Positions 1 to 6,714 of a DNA stretch of 37,635 nucleotides are shown one piece after another. The number at the start of each line of letters is the position of its first letter. Position 1 is the stretch's first letter. The notes beneath the pieces are model-generated. The model had not been told where the DNA came from and searched no databases. It was given only the letters and a program-made list of their open reading frames with translations. The stretch is from an uncultured Prevotella sp. Its GTDB lineage: Bacteria > Bacteroidota > Bacteroidia > Bacteroidales > Bacteroidaceae. Location: the NCBI GenBank assembly GCA_900322035.1, contig ONYL01000022.1, positions 1-37,635 of the forward strand, read 5' to 3'. The position numbers and the translations under genes are program-made.

Positions 1-1
1 C

Positions 2-46
2 ACCAACAAATATATTCAGTTAGAAATACCCTTCGACGAATGGTAA
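2..46 (+). CDS. C-terminal tail of an unidentified upstream gene (partial)
   Basis: Reading from base 2, an open frame gives 14 residues (TNKYIQLEIPFDEW) and a TAA at 44-46. The composition looks like a real protein end, and no start is visible because the window begins inside the gene. The product cannot be recognised. A terminal aromatic residue is seen in many outer-membrane barrels, but 14 residues cannot establish that. The other two frames also close within about 60 bases, so the frame choice is a judgement. Confidence 0.35.
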   Translation, partial: TNKYIQLEIPFDEW

Positions 47-153
47 GTTACAATCAGTAAGCAAAGCCGAATGTTAAAGGATTTAAGTGGACACTAGTGC
101 GAGTCAATATCTCAGAAAACGATGTTTGAAGTGTTTTTTTCTGGATAATCATG

Positions 154-243
154 CCAGATGGCATTTGGCGGCCGGCGGGCTTCCATCTGTAGTCTGGTGG
201 GCTTCCATATGGCTCCCGGCAGGCTCTCAAAAGCCGGCCCGCA
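154..243 (+). repeat. GC-rich intergenic repeat, copy A
   Basis: A GC-rich island lies in an otherwise AT-rich intergenic stretch. It has the blocks CCAGATGGCA (154-163) and GCCGGCGGGCTTCC (171-184). It also has an internal direct repeat with a 22-bp period: GGCGGGCTTCCATCTG (174-189) and GGTGGGCTTCCATATG (196-211). A near-inverted GCCGGC core recurs at 233-238. The same blocks occur inverted at 16493-16516, so this is a dispersed repeat family. A 62-codon open frame over it (87-275) shows no protein-like features. Confidence 0.6.
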
Positions 244-297
244 TGAGTAACAGATTATGTCTTAATCTTTCTTAATTTATATCTCTTAGCCTTCGTT

Positions 298-353
298 TTT
301 AATATTATTTAGAAGCCACTGTTGCGTAAGGTGCTTATAAAATTGTAATTTTG
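298..353 (+). promoter_or_regulatory. Promoter of the bat operon with upstream AT element
   Basis: TAATTTTG at 346-353 fits the Bacteroidetes -7 consensus TAnnTTTG. A TTG at 322-324 lies 21 bases upstream, as expected for the -33 element. The start codon of moxR follows 20 bases downstream at 374, giving a short leader. Further upstream, TTTAATATTATTTAGA (298-313) is repeated with one mismatch, at exactly the same distance from the -7 box, before batD-batE (6565-6580). This suggests a shared regulatory design. Confidence 0.7.
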
Positions 354-373
354 CAATCAAATTATTTGAAAGT

Positions 374-1369
374 ATGGCAGAATCAATAGACATTAGAGCG
401 CTCAATGCGCTCATCGAACAACAAAGCAGCTTTATCAACCGTCTGACTTCTGGTATGGATCAGGTTATTGTAGGTCAGAAACATTTGGTTGACTCTTTGT
501 TAATCTCACTTCTTAGCGACGGCCACGTTCTTTTGGAGGGTGTTCCTGGTTTGGCGAAAACATTGGCTATAAAAACTCTATCGCAACTAATTGATGCACA
601 ATATAGCAGAATCCAGTTTACTCCTGACCTACTTCCGGCCGATGTGATTGGAACCATGATCTACTCACAGAAAGATGAGACTTTTCATGTGAAAAAAGGT
701 CCAGTATTTGCCAACTTTGTTTTGGCAGATGAGATAAACCGTGCTCCGGCCAAGGTGCAGAGCGCTTTGCTTGAAGCTATGCAGGAACATCAGGTGACAA
801 TTGGTGAGGAAACTTTTCCTTTGCCAAAGCCTTTCTTGGTGATGGCTACTCAAAATCCTATTGAGCAAGAGGGAACCTATCAGTTGCCAGAGGCCCAACT
901 TGACCGTTTTATGCTTAAGGTAATCATTGGCTATCCCACGATAGAGGAGGAGAAGCTTATTATGAGAGAGAACCTTCGTGGTTCTATGCCCGAGGTTAAG
1001 CCTGTGACGACGGCGGAGGAGATTCTCCAGGCGCGCGAAATTGTTGATCAGGTCTATATTGACGAGAAAATTGAACAATATATTGCAGACATCGTTTTTG
1101 CGACCCGATACCCCGACCATTACAACATGCCCGAGTTGGCCGACCTAATCACGTTTGGCGGTTCTCCTCGTGCCAGTATCAATTTGGCCAAGGCTGCGAG
1201 AGCATATGCTTTTATCAAACATCGCGGTTATGTTGTACCCGAGGATGTCAGGGCCGTGGCCCACGATGTGTTGCGTCACCGTATCGGACTGAGTTATGAG
1301 GCAGAGGCAAGCAATGTCAGCAGTGAGGAGATCGTATCGAAAATTATCAATAAGATAGAGGTACCATAA
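374..1369 (+). CDS. MoxR-family AAA+ ATPase of the bat operon
   Basis: This 331-residue cytoplasmic AAA+ ATPase belongs to the MoxR family. MoxR proteins are thought to act as chaperone-like ATPases on VWA-domain partners, and the neighbouring BatA/BatB are such proteins. Walker A is GVPGLAKT near residue 55, Walker B is LADEINRA near 116, the sensor region ATQNPIEQEGTYQLPEAQ lies near 158-175, and a C-terminal lid follows. Length is normal for the family. The start at 374 is the first ATG after the promoter. It is the first gene of the aerotolerance operon. A 242-bp gap separates it from the DUF58 gene, whereas the next genes nearly touch. Confidence 0.95.
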   Translation: MAESIDIRALNALIEQQSSFINRLTSGMDQVIVGQKHLVDSLLISLLSDGHVLLEGVPGLAKTLAIKTLSQLIDAQYSRIQFTPDLLPADVIGTMIYSQKDETFHVKKGPVFANFVLADEINRAPAKVQSALLEAMQEHQVTIGEETFPLPKPFLVMATQNPIEQEGTYQLPEAQLDRFMLKVIIGYPTIEEEKLIMRENLRGSMPEVKPVTTAEEILQAREIVDQVYIDEKIEQYIADIVFATRYPDHYNMPELADLITFGGSPRASINLAKAARAYAFIKHRGYVVPEDVRAVAHDVLRHRIGLSYEAEASNVSSEEIVSKIINKIEVP

Positions 1370-1611
1370 TCGTAGTATTCACCAAAGAGGGGGGAATGCC
1401 CAGACATTCTTCGAAAGATGCGGCAGTGAGTAGTTTTATTCGGTCGTACGAATATCGTGTCTTAAACGATTTAGTAACGGTGTGTAGGTGCTACCGAGGG
1501 CTACGACTATGGAGCTTATCCGCATCTGTCCAGTTACTTAGCGTAACCGTGAAGACCGACCTATAGGCTTTGAAAATGTTTGATATTCAAACCTAAAAGT
1601 GATACGATAAT
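1370..1611 (+). other. 242-bp non-coding gap inside the bat operon
   Basis: No convincing gene, promoter box or tRNA is seen here. The stretch is stop-rich in all forward frames. It carries a G run (GGGGGG near 1389) and a short ATG frame of 10 codons at about 1509. In an operon whose other genes overlap or abut, a spacer this long may hold a processing site, attenuator or small RNA. Nothing in the sequence proves this. Confidence 0.35.
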
Positions 1612-2499
1612 ATGGATACATCTGATATATTAAGTAAAGTAAGGCGAATAGAAATCAAAACGCGAGGGCTGAGCCAAAACATCTTTGCCGGCCAATATCA
1701 TAGTGCCTTCAAAGGAAGAGGTATGGCTTTTTCGGAAGTGCGCGAGTATCAGTACCAAGATGATATTCGCGATATTGATTGGAATGTTACGGCCCGATTC
1801 CACAAACCTTACGTCAAGGTTTTCGAGGAGGAGCGTGAGCTTACGGTCATGATCCTTATTGATGTCTCTGGCTCGCTTGATTTTGGTACGCGCAAACAGC
1901 TCAAGCGCGATATGGCAACAGAGATAGCTGCTACCTTTGCCTTCTCTGCTATTGAAAACAACGACAAGATCGGAATGATTTTCTTCTCCGACCATATTGA
2001 GAAATATATACCTCCGAAGAAGGGACGAAAGCATATTCTCTATCTCATCCGCGAGATGCTTACTTGGGGCGAGAATGGTGACGAGGAGGAATCTCAACGC
2101 AAGACCGATATCGGAGAGGCATTAGAGTTTCTTACTCGTGTTATGCGACGCCGTTGCACCTGCTTTGTGCTGAGTGATTTTTTCGACCGAAAGGATTTCT
2201 TAAAGCCTCTGCAGATTGCCAACCGTAAGCATGATGTGGTGGCCGTGCAGATCTACGATGCCCTTTGTCGTCAGCTGCCCGATGTAGGACTGTTGAAAGT
2301 GAGGGATGCCGAGACTGGTCATGAGATGTACATCGATACGTCCGACCGCAAACTTCGTGCTGCCCACCGCAACTATTTTCTCAATCGTCAGCAACAACTT
2401 TCTTCTACCTTCAGTAAAAGTCAGGTGGACTGGATCAGTATTGCCACCGATGAGGACTATGTCAAGCAGCTAATTCTTCTATTTAAGCAACGTTCATAA
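1612..2499 (+). CDS. DUF58 domain protein (VWA-like), bat operon
   Basis: This 295-residue soluble protein has the DUF58 pattern. The N-terminal part carries GRGMAFSEVREYQYQDDIRDIDW (about residues 36-58, quoted in family form as G-x-G-x-x-F-x-E-x-R-x-Y). A VWA-like core follows with the MIDAS-type DVSGS near residue 84. DUF58 genes usually sit directly after moxR and before vwa genes, as here, and are presumed partners of the MoxR ATPase. No signal peptide or membrane segment is seen. Its stop is immediately followed by the ATG of the next gene at 2500, so translation is likely coupled. Confidence 0.9.
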   Translation: MDTSDILSKVRRIEIKTRGLSQNIFAGQYHSAFKGRGMAFSEVREYQYQDDIRDIDWNVTARFHKPYVKVFEEERELTVMILIDVSGSLDFGTRKQLKRDMATEIAATFAFSAIENNDKIGMIFFSDHIEKYIPPKKGRKHILYLIREMLTWGENGDEEESQRKTDIGEALEFLTRVMRRRCTCFVLSDFFDRKDFLKPLQIANRKHDVVAVQIYDALCRQLPDVGLLKVRDAETGHEMYIDTSDRKLRAAHRNYFLNRQQQLSSTFSKSQVDWISIATDEDYVKQLILLFKQRS

Positions 2500-3591
2500 A
2501 TGATTGGAAATAAAACATATATTTCAAATGTTGTTGTCTTGTTGCTATTGCTTTTTTCGCCTCTGTTAGCAACAGGTCAGGTGCAGGTGCAGGCCAATAT
2601 GGACTCTGTCCAAATGCTTATTGGCCAGCAGGCTCATATCACCCTGAATGTTGTCGCCAAGAAAGGCAGTAGTATTTCCTTGCCGTCCTTTAAACGCTCA
2701 CAGCTATTGGTTCCCGGTGTGGAAGTGTTATCCTCTACACCAGCGGATACTTCTGATGTGGACAATGGTAACGTCAGGGTAAGGAAAACATATACCATCA
2801 CGTCTTTTGACCAGAATGTGTATGCCCTTCCCGGAATGAAGGTGACGGTCAACGGTCGTGCCTATCAGTCGAATGATTTGGGCCTGAAGGTACTCACCGT
2901 TGAAGTAGATACACTTCATCCAAACAAGATGTTTCCTCCGAAAGATGTCCAGGATGTTCCCTTTCAGTGGAGCGAATGGGCACCGCTGTTCTTGTTGGGC
3001 CTGCTCGTCTTGCTTTTGGGCGCTTTAGGTTTCTATCTCTATGTCCGTCTGCGTGAGAATAAGCCTATCATCACCCGCATTCGTATAGTGCGTCACATTC
3101 CGGCGCATCAGAAAGCCCTCACTGCGATAGAGCAGATAAAAAGTGACAAACGTGCGGCTATTGATGATCCGAAAACCTACTACACTCAATTGACCGACAC
3201 TATACGGCAGTACATCAGCGAGCGTTTCGGATTCAATGCAAAGGAAATGACTTCGTCTGAGATCATCGACCGGTTAAAGAGCGTTGGTGACACGAAGATG
3301 ATTGGTGAGCTTCATGAGTTGTTTGAGACTGCCGACCTTGTCAAGTTTGCCAAATATTCAACACTTATCAATGAGGATGATCTGAATTTGGTCAATGCAG
3401 TCAATTTTATTGATGAGACCAAACGAGATGAAGAATCGACCGAAGAGAGAATCGTCCCCAAGTTGAGCGACAATGAGAAGAAGGCTACGCAAAACCGTCG
3501 TATCATCAAAGTCTTGCTTTGGGTGATTGCCATCTTAGTTGTTGCGATGATAGGTTGGATTGTTTTTAACATTTATCAATTGGAGGGATAA
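2500..3591 (+). CDS. BatD-like membrane-anchored protein preceding batA
   Basis: This 363-residue protein occupies the position of the unnamed membrane protein between DUF58 and BatA in Bacteroides bat operons. Residues 1-26 look like a signal peptide (VVVLLLLLFSPLLATGQ). Residues about 27-150 form a beta-rich periplasmic domain similar in style to the BatD N-terminus. A strong membrane helix lies near 165-186 (LFLLGLLVLLLGALGFYLYV). A charged, helical cytoplasmic region follows, and a second helix lies near 338-358. The role is inferred from context only. It overlaps batA through TAATG at 3589-3593. Confidence 0.8.
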   Translation: MIGNKTYISNVVVLLLLLFSPLLATGQVQVQANMDSVQMLIGQQAHITLNVVAKKGSSISLPSFKRSQLLVPGVEVLSSTPADTSDVDNGNVRVRKTYTITSFDQNVYALPGMKVTVNGRAYQSNDLGLKVLTVEVDTLHPNKMFPPKDVQDVPFQWSEWAPLFLLGLLVLLLGALGFYLYVRLRENKPIITRIRIVRHIPAHQKALTAIEQIKSDKRAAIDDPKTYYTQLTDTIRQYISERFGFNAKEMTSSEIIDRLKSVGDTKMIGELHELFETADLVKFAKYSTLINEDDLNLVNAVNFIDETKRDEESTEERIVPKLSDNEKKATQNRRIIKVLLWVIAILVVAMIGWIVFNIYQLEG

Positions 3592-4589
3592 TGGAATTTG
3601 CCAATAAAGAATATTTCTTCCTTCTTCTGTTGCTCATACCATATATTTTGTGGTATTTCCTGAAACGCAGGAGAAGTGAGCCTACTTTGAAGATGAGCGA
3701 TACCTATGCCTATCAAAATGCTCATCGTTCGTGGCGGGTAAATCTCATCAATGCTCCGATGGTGTTGAGGTGCGTCACCTATATATTGATCGTATTCATT
3801 TTGGCACGCCCCCAGACTCATAACGCATGGGATGAGAAGAATGTAGAGGGTATTGACATCATGTTGGCGATCGATGTCTCCACCTCTATGCTTGCCGAAG
3901 ACTTGCAGCCCAACAGAATGGAGGCTGCCAAGGAGGTTGCGTCTGAATTTATCAGTGGTCGTCCCAATGACAATATTGGACTGACAATTTTTGCAGGAGA
4001 GGCCTTCACCCAGTGCCCTATGACGACAGATCATGCCTCGTTGCTTAGTTTGCTCAACAATGTGAGGACCGACATCTCCGCTCGGGGGCTTATTCAAGAT
4101 GGAACCGCCATCGGTATGGGACTTGCTAATGCAGTCTCCAGGCTCAAAGAATCAAAGGCCAAGAGCAAAGTGGTAATCTTGCTGACCGATGGCAGTAACA
4201 ATATGGGCGATATTTCTCCGCTGACAGCAGCCCAAATAGCGAAAAGTTTTGGCATTCGTGTCTATACCATTGGCGTGGGTACTAATAAGGTGGCACGTTA
4301 TCCAATGCCTGTTGCCGGGGGAGTCCAGTATATCAATATTCCCGTGGAAATTGATACGAAAACACTTATGGATATTGCCTCTACTACTGATGGAAACTTT
4401 TACAGGGCAACGAATACCGCTGAGTTAAAACGTATCTATAAAGATATTGACAAGCTTGAAAAGACTAAAATGAGCGTGAAATCCTATTCCAAGCGCTATG
4501 AGGCCTATCAGCCCTTTGCTTTGGCGGCATTCATTTGCTTGCTTTTAGAGATCTTGTTGCGAATGGTAGTTTTGAGAAGACTTCCATGA
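3591..4589 (+). CDS. batA: BatA, membrane VWA-domain protein
   Basis: This 332-residue protein has the BatA/BatB architecture. Membrane segments sit at the N-terminus (about 7-24 and 55-76), then a VWA domain (about 88-290), then a C-terminal membrane helix (about 304-325). The metal-ion-dependent adhesion site shows DVSTSM near residue 95 and the later LLTDGSNN near 200. In Bacteroides fragilis the bat genes were linked to aerotolerance; the biochemical activity is unsettled. The ATG overlaps the stop of the preceding gene by one base (TAATG). The paralogue batB follows 23 bases downstream. Confidence 0.88.
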   Translation: MEFANKEYFFLLLLLIPYILWYFLKRRRSEPTLKMSDTYAYQNAHRSWRVNLINAPMVLRCVTYILIVFILARPQTHNAWDEKNVEGIDIMLAIDVSTSMLAEDLQPNRMEAAKEVASEFISGRPNDNIGLTIFAGEAFTQCPMTTDHASLLSLLNNVRTDISARGLIQDGTAIGMGLANAVSRLKESKAKSKVVILLTDGSNNMGDISPLTAAQIAKSFGIRVYTIGVGTNKVARYPMPVAGGVQYINIPVEIDTKTLMDIASTTDGNFYRATNTAELKRIYKDIDKLEKTKMSVKSYSKRYEAYQPFALAAFICLLLEILLRMVVLRRLP

Positions 4590-4612
4590 TATCATAGTAA
4601 ATAAAGATAATT

Positions 4613-5635
4613 ATGTTCAGATTTGACGATCCTATATATCTTTGGCTGTTGCTGGTTATTCCCTTCCTTGTGCTGATTAGGTTTGGGATGTGGCGCAAGC
4701 AGAAGAAATACTGGAAGAAGTTAGGTGATAAGAATTTGCTCAAGCAATTATCACCAGATGTTTCTCCCATTCGTTCAATGGTGAAATTCGTACTCCTCTT
4801 GGCTGCTTTGACGCTGATTATTCTCATGTTGGCCCGGCCACAGATGGGCTCAAGAGTCAGCCATGAGAAGCGTAATGGTATCGAATGTATCATTGCGCTT
4901 GACATCTCTAATTCGATGCTTGCTCAGGATGTTGTGCCAAGCCGTCTGGAGAAAAGCAAAATGCTTGTAGAAAACCTCGTAGACCACTTCAATAATGATC
5001 GTATTGGACTTGTGGTTTTTGCAGGTGACGCATTTGTACAACTTCCCATAACGAGCGATTATGTCTCTGCGAAGATGTTCTTACAGAATATATCGCCCTC
5101 TCTCATACAGACTCAGGGTACAGATATAGCACGTGCCCTGCGTGTGTCTATGAGTTCTTTCACACAGCAGGATAAAATTGGCCGGGCTATTATCCTCATC
5201 ACCGATGGTGAGGATCATGAAGGCGGTGCTGAAGATGCCGCTAAAGAAGCAAGTAAGAAAGGAATAAATGTATTTATTTTAGGTGTCGGCGGAACCAAAG
5301 GGGCACCCATACCAACGGGCAATGGGGGCTATCTTCAGGATGGAGCAGGAGAGACGGTGATGACGGCGCTCAATGAAAATATGTGTCGTCAACTGGCTCA
5401 AGCAGGAAACGGAACGTATATCCATGTTGACAACACGAGTGATGCTCAGGAACAGCTCAATAACGCTATTGCTAAGCTGCAGACCGGGCAAACAGACAGC
5501 GTTGTCTACAGCGATTTCGATGAGCAGTTCCAGGCTTTTGCCATTCTTGTCATTGTGCTGCTTATCATTGAGGCATGCATCTTAGACCGCAAAAATCCGG
5601 CTTTGTTGAAACTTAAATTATTTAAGAAGAAATGA
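4613..5635 (+). CDS. batB: BatB, membrane VWA-domain protein
   Basis: This 340-residue protein is a second VWA membrane protein, paralogous to the preceding BatA. Helices lie near residues 8-22 and 58-76. The VWA domain begins near residue 86 with the MIDAS motif DISNSM (about 97-102) and has LITDGEDHEGG near 195. A C-terminal helix (FAILVIVLLIIEACIL) lies near 307-325. It probably interacts with BatA, BatC and the MoxR ATPase at the inner membrane. Its last codons overlap the start of batC by an ATGA junction at 5632-5635. Confidence 0.88.
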   Translation: MFRFDDPIYLWLLLVIPFLVLIRFGMWRKQKKYWKKLGDKNLLKQLSPDVSPIRSMVKFVLLLAALTLIILMLARPQMGSRVSHEKRNGIECIIALDISNSMLAQDVVPSRLEKSKMLVENLVDHFNNDRIGLVVFAGDAFVQLPITSDYVSAKMFLQNISPSLIQTQGTDIARALRVSMSSFTQQDKIGRAIILITDGEDHEGGAEDAAKEASKKGINVFILGVGGTKGAPIPTGNGGYLQDGAGETVMTALNENMCRQLAQAGNGTYIHVDNTSDAQEQLNNAIAKLQTGQTDSVVYSDFDEQFQAFAILVIVLLIIEACILDRKNPALLKLKLFKKK

Positions 5636-6315
5636 GACGTTTACTATCCATATTGTGTTCATTCATCTTTGTTCTTGGCGTTCAGGCTCAAAACGATCGC
5701 GGGCATATACGCCTGGGTAATCGGTTGTTTCATCAACAGAAGTTTGAACAGGCCGAGGTGGAGTATCGCAAGGCGGTAGGTAAGAATTCAGCAAATCCTC
5801 AAGCCCACTACAATTTGGGCTGTGCTCTTTTTGCTCAAAAGAAAGACTCGGCTGCTGTGAAGCAGTATGAGATAGCAGGTCGACTGGAGAAAACATCCCG
5901 CCGAAAAGCAATGGTATTTCATAATTTGGGAGTTGTCTGCCAGCAACACCAACTTTATCAGCAGGCTATAACGGCTTATGAAGAAAGCCTTCGTAATAAT
6001 CCCAATGATAATGAAACACGCTATAATCTCGCTTTGTGTAAAAAGCTCTTGAAAAACCAGCCGAGACAGAATCAAAACAAGAACAAACAGAACAAGAATA
6101 AGCAAGATAATAAGAAGAACAACCAACAGAATCAGAACAATAAGAATCAAGACAAGCAGAATCCGAACAACCAGCCACAACCTAAGGAGCAGATGAGCAA
6201 AGACAATGCTGAGCAGCTTTTGAATGCGGCTATGCAGGAGGAACAAGCTACCCAGCAGCGGTTGAAAGATGCTATGAGGCAACCACAGCGCAGAAAACTT
6301 CAGAAGAATTGGTAA
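5632..6315 (+). CDS. batC: BatC, periplasmic TPR protein with Asn/Lys/Gln-rich tail
   Basis: This 227-residue protein has an N-terminal signal peptide (MRRLLSILCSFIFVLGVQAQ). At least two tetratricopeptide repeats follow (for example NPQAHYNLGCALFAQKKDSA near 56-75, and the segment around YQQAITAYEESLRNNPNDNE). Residues about 144-190 are a low-complexity linker almost wholly of N, K and Q. The end, RRKLQKNW, resembles other BatC termini, so the protein appears complete. It would act in the periplasm as a scaffold for the BatA/BatB assembly. The start is fixed by the ATGA overlap with batB. The 400-bp gap after it breaks the tight packing of the operon. Confidence 0.85.
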   Translation: MRRLLSILCSFIFVLGVQAQNDRGHIRLGNRLFHQQKFEQAEVEYRKAVGKNSANPQAHYNLGCALFAQKKDSAAVKQYEIAGRLEKTSRRKAMVFHNLGVVCQQHQLYQQAITAYEESLRNNPNDNETRYNLALCKKLLKNQPRQNQNKNKQNKNKQDNKKNNQQNQNNKNQDKQNPNNQPQPKEQMSKDNAEQLLNAAMQEEQATQQRLKDAMRQPQRRKLQKNW

Positions 6316-6714
6316 GTTCTGATAAGTCTTATAGAGGTCGGACCAACACTCTCAAAGAAGTGAACTGTCTCTTCTTCCACGTCCTTTATCAGCAAGAAGA
6401 TAAGCACTCGTATTGCGTATTCCTTGCTGACGGCATGGATCCTTGCAGGAAACGCCTTGCAGAGTGAATGTGGCCTGGTTTCACCATTCCTTTTTCGGGT
6501 TTGGAGGGAGTAGAGCATCTATATTGCTTAATTATCATTCTTAAATTGAGAAAAAGGAACTCTATTTAATAATATTTAGAGACAGACTTTATGTGGGCTG
6601 ATTTTAAAATTGTAATTTTGCAGTAAAATAGACCAGACTAATTAAGATTCAAAAAGTAAGAAGGGCTTCTCGCCTTCTGTTAATGTGCGGCCTTTGGGCC
6701 GTCGCTGTAAGAAA
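6316..6714 (+). other. batC to batD-batE gap with promoter and structured leader
   Basis: This 399-bp stretch has no credible gene. Its second half holds a promoter (-7 box at 6613-6620) and a leader of about 85 bases. The leader has two small hairpins: AGAAGG/CCTTCT at 6659-6664 and 6673-6678, and CGGCC-TTTG-GGCCG at 6688-6701, which ends 13 bases before the ATG. No T-run follows either hairpin, so they look like leader structure and not terminators. In the first half (6316-6560) I see nothing assignable. Confidence 0.5.
6565..6620 (+). promoter_or_regulatory. Second bat promoter, twin of the moxR promoter
   Basis: TAATTTTG at 6613-6620 fits TAnnTTTG. The surrounding core AAAATTGTAATTTTGCA is identical to that at 339-355. 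Upstream, TTTAATAATATTTAGA (6565-6580) differs at one of 16 positions from 298-313. In both cases exactly 32 bases separate this block from the TA of the -7 box. The -33 element is weaker here (TTTATG near 6588). Confidence 0.65.

Noticed and set aside
87-275. Short + strand frame before moxR
   Set aside because: It runs across the GC-rich intergenic repeat and overlaps no family-like sequence.
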